The translations under genes and the position numbers were made by a program. Shown piece by piece: positions 1 through 13,200 of a stretch of 64,000 nt of DNA (position 1 is the first letter of the stretch; each line of letters opens with the position of its first letter). The notes below the pieces were generated by a model that worked only from the letters and a program-made list of their open reading frames with translations, searched no databases and was not told the DNA's origin. The stretch is taken from NCBI RefSeq assembly GCF_905404315.1, contig NC_066275.1:7688001-7752000 (forward strand), written 5' to 3'. This DNA is from Leptidea sinapis (taxonomy: Eukaryota; Arthropoda; Insecta; Lepidoptera; Pieridae).

Positions 1-141
1 TGTTAAGGGTGGTCCACGCCAAATTTTTTTTATTTTTTTTTACATTTTTTTTTTTTGATGATGCCGCCTAACATCTATTTGCTGTTTTACTAACTTGTCG
101 TTAATCACAATAAAAGATAAATAATATATTTCTGTATACAG

Positions 142-3094
142 GATGTTCCCGCGCGATCCACGTCTCACCGCGTTCAACCCAGACCCCAGGGTTAGACAGA
201 GTGACCCAAGAACACAAAAAATGCCGCCGCAACGTAAGATCTATAACAAATTTAATGTGAACACTGTTGTAATATCTTTGAGATTCCGAATTGAAGATTG
301 AAATTCTTCATTGAAGAAATTATCAAGCTCATTCGCTCTTCTACCATAAATAAATCTTTAATTCATATTAGTGGTTGCATGTAGTAACCACCAAGAAGTT
401 TATAAAATCGAACTAGTTGTACCCTCCTCGCTTATGTCAGGGGTGTACTGTATAAGGACCAGGTCGATAATACCAACAATAAGAGAACTTATGCTATAAA
501 GAAAGAGAGAAGCACACACGAGTCCTCTCCACAATATGGTAAATAATCAGCGCAGCCAAACTCTTGCAATACCAGAGAAATCAGAGGAGTGTTGCTGGCC
601 TTAGCAGGTTCAGCTGATAGATAACTTAAAATCATGACCATGAAATAGAAAAATTTTTACTGATTCACGATTATGTATCGCTATGATTTTAGAACAACAA
701 CAAATGCCACCGGGTATGCCCAGCGCTGCCCAGGCTAGGACTATACAGGGGATACCTTCGGGTGCTTCGGATCAAGAAAAGGTAATTAATTATAAAATTG
801 CCTTATTGTACATTTCATATACAAATAAAATTTGAAATACAAAATTTTATGAATGATGCGGGATTGGAACCCACTACCTCCGGCGTTCCGTCTCGGTGCT
901 CTAACCAACTGAGCTAACCGTTCGAGTACCGCCTCGTTACAAAATTCTGTTTGCTTTGTTCGACTCTCAGGTTGTGGCTTCATCTACAGGATCTACTTTC
1001 ATAAAATTTTGTTTTTCAAATTTTATTTGTGTATTAATCTTAGAAGTGAGGGTTATCACTTTAATAACATAACATATTGTTTACATTTCATATGTTAAAA
1101 GTAACATTGGTAACAAAACATATGGCCTACCACATGTTGTGATAATGGCAGTACAAATAAAGAACACATTGAGATAACATTCCAGGAATCCCCCTGTAAT
1201 CTGATGATAAACGCAGTGTCATTTTTTTAATGTTTGTGTCTATATATATTTATGTATATAATGTATTAAAAGTATCGTCTGGTATGCTAATGCCAATAGG
1301 TACATGCCTATTTTGGGGCTATATAATTTGTCTGAAAGTGTGTCAATAAATGTCGTGTTACCCTAGTAACCAAAACCGGCCAATTTGATGAAAACCGCTT
1401 AAAATTTATGTACGAAAGTATACGAAAGGTTTTGCCAATGGAGACCACACCCACATTTTTTGTCTATTTGCTATTTATTGACTGTTGCGTCCACAGACTA
1501 GCTATTGAGTAAATACCAGCGAGAACAGAGTCGTCAAGTCATAGATTTGATATTGTTAAGTTGAACATTTTTATCGAGCTTTGTTTGACATTATCCAAGA
1601 CACACAAGAGACATGTCAAGAGAATTCAGAATTCAGAGGGTGATGATAATAATTGTTGCATGTGTTGTGTTTATTATTATAAATATCTATGAGAAGGAAA
1701 CGAAGTGTCACTCATAGATGATATAATTAAACAGACAATGAGATCAGCCTAGCGAAACTCTCTAAGAAAAACGCGATTGTATGAAACGTGCAGTCATTGA
1801 TAGATTGACACATGACGGCTATAATCTTGTAAAAAACGGAGATACCTAGCCGGAATTCACCACGTTTTCAGCAACTGTTCGCTTTTGAACTAAGCCAGAT
1901 TATACTTTGTCTTTAGGTTGAATTTATTGGGTTGAAATAGTATTGTAATTACTATTTCAACCTTTTGTCTTTGCTTATGTCAAAGCTCGTTTCATACTAA
2001 ACTAAATTTCAATTTTTACTTAGGCATTCCCGCCTCTTATTGCGTAGTATTTACATCCTCTTTGGTTGAGATAGTTTAAGTGTTCCACTTCCAGATTAAA
2101 TTTACCTGCAAAATAAATTATTTGTTATATTTTGTATTTAAATGTAATCACTGGCTGGTTATTTGATCTGATAGAGTGAAAATGCTAAGAAAAAACTATT
2201 CACCAAAAGAAAAAGACTGGCAATTGACATTGCGATTACTGGTAATTGGTGATTTTTATACCGGCATGGTTTATTTAGTTTAGGTTTTACTCTCAGTAAA
2301 CAGAAATTGTGCCTGAAGCTTTTGTTGTAATCAATTCAACATTAAAAATATATTAACATTAGTATATAAATCACTATCACACGCGTAGGATGGATGACAA
2401 TATGCAATCGTTCCAATTATAATTTACTCTCATTGATGGAGGTATTTGATTATTTAAGTTTATAAATAAATATAATCATCAGAAAAATAAATAAAAAATA
2501 ACATCCAATAACATGACAGTCACCAATAATACAGTTTAATTACTACTATATATATCTGGTCACACTGCGATGCGTCTACGGCGCGTACAATGAATTATCT
2601 ATTTTTTTTTATTTTTTATTGTGCCCTGACACGCTGCGGAGTGACATCGAGATTAGTTGAATGCCTTCGGTGTTACGGCCCTTCACTCTAACGTAAACTG
2701 GTCGTTCGTAATTATTGACCTTGAATTTTTTGCTCTAGAAAGAAAAACCGGCAACTTCTGTTTCTTCCTCGTTTTTTCTCTAGATTTCCTACGCCGTTGT
2801 TCTCTGTATCACTTAGGAATTACTTTACAGACATGATTTGTTTTTCTTAGACATAAATCAGAATCGTAGTACATAATACTAGAATATAGTATGGACCGCA
2901 AAATGAAGTACCCACCTATTTCACTATAAATTTATTTTATATTATTATACTTTACTTTGTATTATTTACAGGCTGCCTTGATAATGCAAGTGCTTCAACT
3001 TTCGGACGAACAGATAGCATTACTGCCGCCTGAACAGCGCTCCAGCATCCTGATGCTCAAGGAACAAATTGCCAAGAGCACTCAACAACGCTAA
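142..3094 (+). CDS. CstF64: Cleavage stimulation factor 64 kDa subunit, C-terminal three coding exons (partial)
   Basis: CstF-64 binds the GU-rich element downstream of poly(A) sites in the nuclear pre-mRNA 3'-end processing complex. Three exons are visible: 142-233, 693-781 and 2972-3094 (TAA). Acceptors and donors are GT-AG, and the phases join (C|AA gives Gln in a short Gln run; then phase 0). The first exon carries the D-P-R-rich repeats typical of the linker (FPRDPRLTAFNPDPR). The last exon encodes the conserved C-terminal three-helix domain (AALIMQVLQLSDEQIALLPP, ending AKSTQQR), which binds Pcf11 in the family. The RRM, hinge and most of the Pro/Gly region lie left of the window, so the gene is cut by the edge, not broken. 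The identification rests on the C-terminal domain and is strong. Intron 2 holds a tRNA-cored inverted-repeat element and a copy of repeat C. Confidence 0.95.
548..606 (-). mobile_element. LINE-A 3'-tail fragment
   Basis: Read on the minus strand this is a diverged piece of the LINE-A 3' tail found elsewhere in the window (CTCTTGCAA-ACCAGAG-AATC, then a GTTGC-TGGCCTT block, on the plus strand). It lies in CstF64 intron 1. Confidence 0.5.
821..1030 (-). mobile_element. tRNA-like core enclosed by 33-bp terminal inverted repeats (copy 1)
   Basis: The left arm 821-853 and right arm 998-1030 are near-perfect inverted copies (about 31 of 33 bases; ACAAATAAAATTTGAAA at the outer end). Between them, read on the minus strand, is a tRNA-like head. 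An A-box-like TAGCTCAGTTGGTTAGAGC is followed by a B-box-like GGGTTCCAATCCC. I see no convincing acceptor stem, so it is not a functional tRNA. A second, internally deleted copy is at 38050-38212. It starts about 40 bases after a CstF64 exon. Confidence 0.75.
1710..1990 (+). repeat. Dispersed repeat C, copy 1
   Basis: Shares blocks such as GCGATTGTATGAAACG, CATTGATAGATTGACA and CAACTGTTCGCTTTT with 44880-45310, in the same orientation. The copy at 44.9 kb is interrupted by a TIR element and this one is not. It contains a short hairpin near 1930-1963 (GGTTGAAATAG and its complement). Family unknown; no coding capacity seen. Confidence 0.65.
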
Positions 3095-3123
3095 CCCATA
3101 ATTATATTTATGTTTTACTATTG

Positions 3124-3129
3124 AATAAA
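3124..3129 (+). terminator. Poly(A) signal AATAAA of CstF64
   Basis: A canonical AATAAA lies 30 bases after the CstF64 stop, followed by a T/GT-rich stretch (TTTTTGTTGTGTG) that suits a downstream element. The 3' UTR would be very short. Confidence 0.7.
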
Positions 3130-3299
3130 TTAATGATAAGCTTTTTGTTGTGTGATCATTTTCTCCCTTTATTATTTATCTATATAAAAAATTTATATGA
3201 GAACATACGTACTCGACGAAATTTTTCATGATGAAGACGGCTACGACACGACAGGGCTCTAATATGACATCTAGGGACAGTTATCTAAAAAATAAATAT

Positions 3300-3451
3300 C
3301 TATGGTTGATGTTTGACAGTCATTGTCATTTGTCAGATATGTCAAAGTGAACTTGACATTGGCTTCGATAACGCAATTGACGTTATCAAACGAGGTGAAT
3401 GATTTTGTAATTTGAAATGCTAATTAGTGGTAAACGCCTCAGAGAACACAG
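3300..3451 (+). promoter_or_regulatory. Candidate non-coding first exon / promoter region of CREG
   Basis: The CREG start codon sits only five bases after an acceptor (TTTAG|GAACAATG), so an upstream untranslated exon is expected. At 3451 there is a strong donor, AACACAG|GTACGT, about 350 bases after the CstF64 poly(A) signal. It ends a stretch that is less AT-rich than its surroundings. The start of the exon is not determinable. This is inference only; RNA evidence would decide. Confidence 0.35.
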
Positions 3452-4181
3452 GTACGTCGCGGACATTTTTTTTTGTTTATTGTTAATATATTTCCTAAAT
3501 GTGTATATTAATTATCAAGCATTATGTAATTCAAAGTAGTTAACAATGATTTATCAAATTTAAAGAAAAAATATTACCCGACAACATTTTTTGAAAACTT
3601 TATCAATTTTAAAGCTTTCAGGTTGAAAGTTCAAACAGCTTTTATATTACACTTAAATAGGTACCTACCTACATATGAATAATAAATTAGTAATAAATAA
3701 ATAAATATTAAAAAAAAAATACCCAGTTGGGATTTAAAAAACCCATCGGCCGAGTATCCTAGAGCATTTTGACCAAGAAAAGTAAAGTTAAAAACTAACA
3801 AAGCTTAATATAAAATCCCTGACCACACTAGAAACTTCAAGGATTGTACTTAATGTTAAATAACTATGAATAATTTATCGAATTAAAACAGAATGATTGC
3901 GATTAATTGCTTGAAAACCGGTACCTACGCAACTTGGCTAGACCGAAATCTATTTTTAAATTCAATATTAATTGTTTGCCAATATCATGTCATGAGGAAA
4001 ATACACACGGATAAATTATAATAATTATTTATTTTGTTCGGCTACGTTACCGATATATTAACAATATGGTAGAAGCAACGATTCAAATAACAGCAAATTC
4101 GATAACTCACAATTTAAATACAAAACATCGTATTTGTAAATATTTATAGAGTGCAATAGGTATATTTAATTATTACATACT

Positions 4182-4884
4182 AGCTGACCCGACAGACGTT
4201 GTTCTGTATATAATAAATAAAATATTGTTTTTTATGTTTTTTTAATTTTAATTTGTTTTTCAATTATTGTGAAAATAAATAAAAAATGCATCAAGAATTA
4301 TTTCGTAAAATATGTCACTCTGTTGTTGTAATGAATTTGTTTCTGCTGTCAAACCGAAAATAGAATTAGAATAATTTTAAATCCCAGAAACTAAAGAGCG
4401 TAAAGGATCTTGTTGTTGGGACCAATTGTGGCAATTTTACTTTGCCTCCAGCACAACATAATCCAGTTTATTCATCACTGTATTTTAACGCCTTACAATA
4501 TTTATAAATTATTGTCATTCTCCCAATTTTTACCGATTTTTCGGCACGATAATAAACTTAAGATTTACATAAAAATAATCTGATAGATAGATAACAGCTA
4601 TAGTTAATGTACCAACTATAGTTAGTTAGTCAAAATTCAGTTTATTTTTACCTCCTAAGAAAGTTAGAAAGATATAAAAAAATTAATTAGTTTGATTTCT
4701 GAACGACTGAAAACAAAATTGTTGTTTTTATTTAAATCCGAGCATTTTATATTTATTCACCTTCTAAACCTTCTCTGTACTTACTTACACATATAATTCA
4801 AGACCAAAATTAGCCAAATCGGTTCAGCCGTTCTCGAGTTTTAGCAAGACTAACGAACAGCAATTCTGTTTTAAATATTTAGAT
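4182..4884 (+). repeat. Dispersed lepidopteran repeat beginning CTAGCTGACCCG
   Basis: Starts CTAGCTGACCCGACAGACGT and ends with a block reading CGGTTCAGCCGTTCTCGAG then GACTAACGAACAGCAATTC. I recognise both ends from abundant lepidopteran interspersed repeats. No ORF. The class is uncertain (Helitron-related or other non-autonomous element). Confidence 0.5.
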
Positions 4885-4914
4885 TACTACCGACTATATC
4901 ACTCAATGAAACCA

Positions 4915-5412
4915 AATATGTAGGCTACGGTATTTCACTGTGGGGTCATGCTGCTGACATTAATATACTTAAGTGTTTGCTCTGCAAAAGAGAGCTGTTC
5001 GTGCTATATATCAGCTTGTAACTAATTCCAGTAGGCTTCATAAGATACATAATAGCTTTAAGGGTAAATGTATACACTTTTATAATAAAGTCCCAGCCAC
5101 TGTTCTGTGTGTTATATATATATATAAATTTAAATGTTTCTTTAAATAATGGCTCTTTCGTAAATCCAACTACTCCACAGCTGAATATATGTGATCCGAC
5201 AGCCTGGGACTATGATTATGATTATTTTATAGCAATAGCAATGACAATACAATATTGCATATTTGATTAAAAGAGCGTAAAAAAAATGCTGGGAGAGTTT
5301 CTTGCGCTGCTTCTTGTCTCTCAGAGCGCCATTTGTTTCTACCTATATTAGAAATGACATCAGAAAGAATTCTAAAGGAATCAATTTTGAGAAAATAAAT
5401 GCCTTTTAAATA
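4915..5412 (+). pseudogene. Decayed Jockey/CR1-like LINE, 3' end of RT ORF and 3' UTR
   Basis: In pieces this reads as the C-terminal part of a LINE reverse transcriptase (G-Y-G-I-S-L-W-G-H then a K-R-E-L-F-V-L motif), followed by a 3' UTR. The UTR carries a GGGAGAGTTTCTTGCGCTGC block and ends AATAAATGCCTTTTA. Several frameshifts and stops; 5'-truncated as usual for LINEs. Confidence 0.55.
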
Positions 5413-6827
5413 TAATATTATTATTTTGTGACGAGTCATTACAAAGTTACATACACATTTTTTTCCTGTCAGAAAACTTACGCACTAACTCAAGATTTGT
5501 GTTGTAGCATTAAATTAAAAACAGTGCCTTGTAAGTATTTCGAATATTCATTAACTACTTATTGTTCACAGCCTACAGCTACCGCTGTGGCCTTAAGAAT
5601 TAGTTTTTTTTAGTTATTTACATACATTAGATACCTACACAAAAACTTCATAGATCTATGGCAGTTATTGATATCATTGGCATTGTCTCATCAACCTATC
5701 GAAAAATCAGTGGATGTTTCAGTTATTTGTAAATTTATTCTATACAGCAAATACACCCCTCGTCAAACTTCTAGTTCGCCCCGACGTTGCTGATGTTGCG
5801 CAGTAACAAAAAATAGTCTCTGCGCAGGCACGTGGCAACTTCAGAGCGATATAGATGATTGGATAGGATTCAGAACGAAGAGGAGCTAGCGAAAACCCTA
5901 TTTATAAGACTCCGCTTTCTGGATGAACGGGTGCGCGATATCTAGACATCGGGACTCTCTTTTTTTAATAAAATTGCATTAAGTACAATTATAAAAGAAA
6001 AGCTTGGGGGCGGTCACTCCCTTTGCAGATTGTGGTTTATGGTATCTACAGTATCATATCGCACAATAAAGGACTCACTAACTCTACGTAACCGTGTAAA
6101 AGCCCTATTTTATGGTTCTTCGTAACATTAATTTAACAAAAGTACTTATATAGAAAATTCGCTAATGTCCTTATCATCTACCTTCACGAGATCACCTCCA
6201 CCCGTTTCTTATCTGATTAATAATGCCTAGCAGATCGAGTTTTTACTGAAACGAATAAGGCTTGGAAACCGTAAAACAATTAAAACCGGTTAACATTTCT
6301 GTGTCTACATACCTAGAGAATTTTATCGGTTTTCTTGTTTCATAAAGTTATGCTGTTTTTGGTTTAAGTTAATTATAAAGGTTTTGTTAAGTAAAACAGA
6401 GAGGAATCCTCAAAATCTATAAGGCTTTTTTATAACAACTCTCATAACGAGGAAATAAATAATAGATGCAAACTGATTTTAACCGTTAAATTCAAAATAA
6501 GTTCCAAGCCTTTAACTATATTACCTACCTACGGCTGCCCACTCAAATATTTCTTGTATATTGTATTGTTCGTAACCATGCTCTATTGCTATGCGGTTGA
6601 CTATATTGTTTAACATAATTATGTAACATTCCGTAACTATTATGTTTTACTTATATGAGGCTATCTATCGAATGCTTTAGTGAATACCAACCTGTTTTTT
6701 GTGTTGATCTCTGTTATCTCAAGTTGTCTGGCAGATAACGCTTGTAATTTGTCAGTGTAAGCACTGAGTGATTAATAGTTATAAGTTATTTCTTTACCTA
6801 TACAATAAGAACATTGGGGTCATCTCA

Positions 6828-7080
6828 TGGTAATGTGACTATCATTGCCCATTTCTTGCAACCCCATTTAATTTTAATACCATCTTTGTGCTGCAGAAGA
6901 GGGTTATTCGCGATATTTATAACTTAGTCCTAAAGAATCCTTATGTAAGAGAAAAATTTAAAGATATATACATTTGAAATGCTGCATCTCAATATTATAT
7001 TGTTGACAATGTTTCGTATATTTTTATAGGCAACATTATAAAACTGATAAACTATTAACACTCAGAGCACGTTTTCAGGG
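6828..7080 (+). pseudogene. Second decayed LINE RT C-terminal remnant
   Basis: Scattered frames give motifs similar to the fragment at 4.9 kb (TGGGGTCATCTCATGGTAA at the start; CAGAAGAGGGTTATTCGCG corresponding to the Q-K-x-A-I-R-x-I region). No intact ORF. Identification is by analogy to Jockey-type C-termini. Confidence 0.4.
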
Positions 7081-7282
7081 GGACTGAAAACGTGGTCTGA
7101 AGAGATTACGAAACGTCGGGCTAACTAATAAAATAGTAAAATTGTAACTTTTTACGCTACATCTAATGTAAAAACACAGTTACAATTACACGCATTTTAA
7201 TCTTTTAAAAAATGTTTTATTAAATTAATAAAATAATTAATAAATAATTAATTGTAATATTTTTTAAAATGCTTTAGGAACA

Positions 7283-10200
7283 ATGTGGAAATCACTGATA
7301 GTGGCCGTGAGCCTTCTAGAAATATTCGGCGAGTGTCGGATGGGACATGGCAAACACTCCGACAGGTGGGAAACCAACGAAATATCAGACCCCTGGAGAG
7401 CCGATCCGCCAGACCATACGAAACTTGTTGCCATGGCCCGATACGTTCTACATAATTGTGGTAAGAATTACGGAATAAGCTACTACACACACTCGCACGC
7501 ACACACACACTCGCACGCACACACACACTCGCACGCACACACATGCACACGCATATACATATATAGTAGGCGCTCGGTAATCTGGCACCCGATTTTTTCC
7601 CCTACTACTACCGGATTATCGAAATTGCTGGATTATGGGCTTTATATTGAATAAAAGGTTTATTTAAGTATATATACTTTTGATTATAAAAAATAAATAA
7701 ATAAATAAATAAAATTGGCAAATTTGTTTACTTAATAATGAATACTACGTTGCGTCTCAGTATTGCTTATGTTCAACCAATTATCGAGCGGGTTACCTCA
7801 GTTGCTAAGGCTGAGATCTATAGAGCGTACTTAAACTTTGCTCAGACTTTCACTTAAGTACATAAATCTTAACTGAGTCACTGAGTGTAATAAAACGCGG
7901 ACTTGACATTTGCATTGGGCTATCTTGGCTTAAGCGCGGTATAATGTCAGTTGTCAAATGAGTATAAAAACGAAAACAAAGATTATGCTAGTTACACTCA
8001 AAGCAAACTCTATGTACGCTTTATAGATCTCAGCCTTAGTGCCGGATTGGCGAGCGCTTACTGTATGTTATGTATATAAACATATAGTACATTATACATT
8101 ACTTGCTATTTAAAATGATTATCTTTAGTTAAGTGTTAATGTAGCTAATATTTACAAAATCATGTCTACCCGTGTTTGTGGAGACTTTTTCAGGAGCTGC
8201 TTACTCGCCAAACGCTGGAACAACCATGAATTAGCATTTATATTATCTAATGAATTATATAAATATAATTATGATTTTTTCTGACAATGACGGATGAGAC
8301 GTTCAGCTGATATTTATGATAAGCCCTGCCCATTACAATTCAGCCGCTCAGTGTTCTTGAAAAACCCAAACATTCTGAACAGCACTACAATCGCTCTCGT
8401 CACCTTGAGACATAAGATGTTAAGTCTCATTTACCCAGTAATTTCACTAGCTACGGCGCCATTCAGACCGAAAATTAAATCAATTATATTATTAACATAA
8501 TTTTACACACCGAAGGATTTCGATTAATAACTCCGAAAATTATTAAATAACTTTCTTGCTTTTACCTACAGCCTATTGGCTATTTCGCAATAGTATTACC
8601 TACTCTTGGTTATTCTTATTCAGTTAACATAAATAATATGTAATAGTTTAAGTAACATCCTAAGTTTTATATTATCTACCTATAAATTACTTATTACCTA
8701 AGTTCAAATGTAGAAAATACTGATTATTTACTGTATTTAATAGGTAGGTACCTTGTTTACAATAAACAATCTGTTTAAATATGTATATATATAGAAATCG
8801 ATTTTTATCCAAATTATTCAAACACGTGAAAAATATGAAAATAGTTAAAAAAAAACTAAAAAACACGCTTTGGTCGAAAAGATTAATTAGTTAAACTTAG
8901 TTGTAATTTAAAATGAGCATCAATTCCAGCCTCATCGACGATAAATGAAAAAATTATATAAATTAACAAAAAATTTATTTTGCAAATTGAAAAATGGAAT
9001 AATGTTATCAAATTAATGTATTCGATAAATCTACAAAATTTGAAGGAAATTTTGGCCGTATAAAGTGGGTCAAAATCGCGCCCAAATGAGTCGGTTACAA
9101 ACAAACATACATACATGTGAAGCTAATAAAAAGCGTGTAAAAGGCTGTCTGAATTTTTCTGTCAAGGCAAAACATTCATCCGGAAATCAAAACAGGTTTT
9201 TGCGCAGACACGAACCATGACCGTGTATGTTGATGTAAGGTTTATTTACTTAACAAGTGAGGTCATATTGGTTGACACTTATTAATAATTAATTAGTATT
9301 GACTTTCTTACATGTTATTACACCTGCCAATACCTAGTTATGACGGGAATAAAAATAGTCCTTAAGTTTGTATATTCTATAGCCTTGATACTTGTGATGA
9401 TTAATTAAGTAGACCATTTTGGGCAATGTTAAAAAACATTTGTAAATTTTAAAATAATTCTAGTTTTTTTAGGGTGCCGTGTTAGGATCAGTTTGTTGTC
9501 CGACCGTCTGTTTGTCAATATCCTTTATATCAGGAACACGTGGAAGTATCGAGTTAAAATTAAAATTATATGCTCAAGTCTAGTCTCTTGGAGCTGTAAA
9601 AAAACTTCTAAGTAACTGAAGTATAATGCTTGAAATATAGGTACCTAATATTTGGACACTCTGATGGGAATAAAAATTATAGTGTATTTTCTGTTGAACT
9701 ATGAAATTTGTACTATGTGAAAGTTTACTTACACGACGAATATACTAAAGGGGAAAATCTAAAACTAAAACTATGCATTTGTAATTTAATTCGAATATAC
9801 TCTAAAGCTGGCCATTCAAGGGGGTGATATGATAACTCGATAGAATATGTATTGCAAGCCTACTCGGTTAAAGCAGTTTGGGGTTTATCTTCCGACTTGC
9901 TACATCAAAATTAATCTAGCTGTGAGATGTGGTTATATTATAATAATAATGACACACTTTTTACACAAATTATCTTGCCCCAAGTTAAGCATATATAGCC
10001 TGTGTTATGGGTTACATGACAATGATATATTTAATACAATATACTTACTTAAACATACATAAATACATTTAAACATCCATGACCCGGAAACAAACATCCA
10101 TATTCATCACATAAATGCTTGCACCTACCGGGATTCGAACCCGGGACCTCTAACTTAGTAGGTAGGATCGCTAACCACTCGGCTATACAGGTGGTCTATA

Positions 10201-13200
10201 TTAGCCCTTATAATTTCTTATATACAAGAATTATTTAAATCTAATTGTTAGATCGAGAGAAAACTCTTCAACTTTGTAATATTACAGGTACAGAGGTAGT
10301 TATTAAACAACTGATTACAATACTGGGAAACCAATTTTCACAATTTGCCGGCTAGAGTCGTATAATTAACCGCGGCGCTTTTTTCAGCCGTGAAGCAGCA
10401 ATGTGCATTATTGTGTTTCGGTTTGAAGGGCGAAAGGCATAAAAGTGCAATTGCGATGCCTCTGTGAAATTTAGGTTCAATCAAGAATCCTGTTGGCCTT
10501 ATCATAAGGTGAACATCTTATCTCTTTTTGATACTTGTTTTTTTTTTCGAGAGGAGGAACATACATTTATCTACACCCATGCTTTAAATCCTCTATTAAA
10601 GATTCTGAAACAGTTAGCTTATTGTTTCAGAATCTTTAAGAATATTCATATTCTGGGTGTAGATAAAGTCTTGTATGAAACTGTTGATAATTAGGTATTA
10701 AAATACTCATGTGATACTATTATCACCTACCCACTTATTAGACAACAGTTGCATAAATAACTATTACGTATTTAGACACCAAAACCGGGTCCATATCGAG
10801 ATATGCTTGTCCATAGCTCGGGTGTAAACACACCCCTATCGACTAAAAACCTGCTGCTGGTAACTCTAAAAGCTTTTTCAGCGACGCCGGGCTGGCGTTG
10901 CAGGCCGAAAATGTAGGGGGTGGGGGAGGGGAATGGGGGGCGTCTCGGAAGGAGACTCGAACCTCGGTCCGATTGTCACTTGGTATAAAAAACTATTAAG
11001 CTTTGTATATAATCTGAACTAATAATAATAGCCATATTCCGTGCACAGATTGGGCTTCCATCGCCAGTATATCCGTGCTGCCGGCCATCGAAGGGTTTCC
11101 TTTCTCGAATGTGAAGTCGGTGGTGGACGGCTCACTTGCCAACTCTACAGGCGTGCCCTACTTCTACATGTCGCCCTTGGATTTCACTGCTCGCGATTTA
11201 GCGGTAACTATTTTATGATACAGTAGAAAGGCCCCTGATCTTGCCTTTACGGAATTTCATAGATACACTTTATAGCTTGGTTGCACCAATTAACTTTAGC
11301 AATAACAAACAAAACAAACAATAACAAACATGTTAATGTACCAACTGGTAAAGAAAAAAATGTGTTGCAGCAGATGGTGAAACACCTTCTGTAGTCTATG
11401 TTAAAATCAGCGTTACTGGTAAATTTGACTTTGACCTTTATATCTAATATGATGCCACCCAGTCTTAGAAATAAGTATATAGACAAACTGTAATCCTTTA
11501 AAAGCATTTTGACATGTTTGGTTTTAAGAATAGGTATATAGATATATTGGTCCAAAAACATATTGACAAACACAAAAAAAAATACAAAAACTAAAATAAT
11601 AACTTTGAACCAAAATGGTATAGGACTTAAAAGCAGCGGATTGGGATAGAATGATCTTCTTTCATTCCTTTCTGTTACCATGTTTCTACAGGGTATGTAT
11701 AATTTAATACCAAGCTATGGCCCGTAACAAACGCTTTTGTGATTTCTTTGGTGTTCAGGAGAACATTCGCGGCAGTGTATTTTATTCTGAACATATCTAA
11801 AATCCAGAGACAAAATCAGAGGCAGAATCTAAACGGCAAACATTTATTATTCTTAATAACATGGTATTGTGTATTTTACAGAAAAATACACGCGCTACTA
11901 TCTTGGTTTCATTGGAAGAAACCAGATTTTGTGAAAACCAGAAATACGATCCAGAAGATCCTCGCTGCACTCGATTAATGTTGTCTGGAAAAATGAAGAA
12001 GGTGAGCGCTACATAAAACTTATCTCCTACTACGATATATCATGAAAAAACAAGTAAGAAGGTTGTTTATATAAAAGCAAATTGTCATAATCGAGCGTAG
12101 CGTTCGAAACATAAGGTCGAGATTCCCGAACGCGGGTAGGTAATTATCGGATATGAACTTAGCAAAAATTTGTGACCTCTGCTTGTAGCACTATCGTAGG
12201 TATTGCTTGTTGCAAACAAATTTAAATACCTACCTAGTACCTAAAAATTTAATAGGACTTTCAATTTTGTCAATGTCGGCAATGAAATAAGTAATTAATA
12301 TATAGCTAGAGTATTATTTAGTTAAATTTTAAACGTCGTGGCATTCAATATTACTGACAAGTGTAGTTATAAAAAACTTCTTTTGAGATTTGCTTTGTAG
12401 TAGTTGGTCGAACACATCTTGGTACATGGGAAATGCATTATTCCACCGAATTCCATCTCGTACGTCATTCCCTAATAATAAAATAATAATAATTTTTTCC
12501 ATTTAATCCCATCAAACAATGACTGCTCTGTTATATTTTAATGTGTGATAAAAATGGGTTGGTCAACAAAGTTGAACGTAATGTGATTTAATATTCTTAT
12601 AAGTGTTTGCTGTTACAGGCCAGTGATAAGATAATCGCGTAAATATATATATAAGTATATACCTACCTGGTATATTATGTGGACATTGATAACTATTATG
12701 TGAATAAATTCACGTCTTGCTTATCTCCCAAATGGAAATAAGTAGGTAGATATAAAATATATTATGTTTAAATTTGTACAAATCTTAAATTTGAACAAAT
12801 TTGTTTTATTTTTAACGAACTTACCCCATATAATTTTTTGGTCAAGGAAGATGAACGATCGAAGAAACGGATTTATAATGACTAGTGGTTGATACTAGCG
12901 AAGTTGTGTAGCGGGTGCATGAGCAAGTTTTCATATAATATGTACCTAAACCCAGAAACTATATAGGTACTATATAGGTTTAAATATAGTGTTGCGTTTC
13001 AAACATTGTTTAATAGGTAATTAGTGTTAAAGTAAAATTAGTAGAAATTCAAAGCGTATTTTTTCCAACATATCCATAATATTCTGTTAATTTGTTGTAA
13101 ATCAAATTGGAATATGAAAAGGATAATTTATTAAATCTTTTAAATGAAATTATCATTTAATTTGTAGATAAAATTTTGTGAACATGAATCTTTATAGACT

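Larger units (their letters stand above)
3095..7277. other. CstF64-CREG intergenic/5' region
   Basis: AT-rich spacer. It contains a candidate upstream CREG exon ending at 3451, an anonymous repeat at 4182-4884 and two decayed LINE 3' ends at 4915-5412 and 6828-7080. The stretches 3452-4181 and 5413-6827 show nothing I can support as genic. Confidence 0.6.

Noticed and set aside
842..925. Minus-strand tRNA gene
   Set aside because: A and B boxes are present, but no acceptor stem pairs and the core sits inside a repeated TIR element with a second, deleted copy at 38.1 kb.
7461..7654. CREG exon 1 continuing as a His/Thr-rich protein
   Set aside because: The reading runs past a good donor (GTAAGA) into a CA minisatellite; family homology stops at the donor and resumes at 11049.
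10118..10195. Minus-strand tRNA gene (also 41621-41700 +)
   Set aside because: The head is followed by a conserved 170-base body and an (ATT)n tail in three copies, so it is a SINE.
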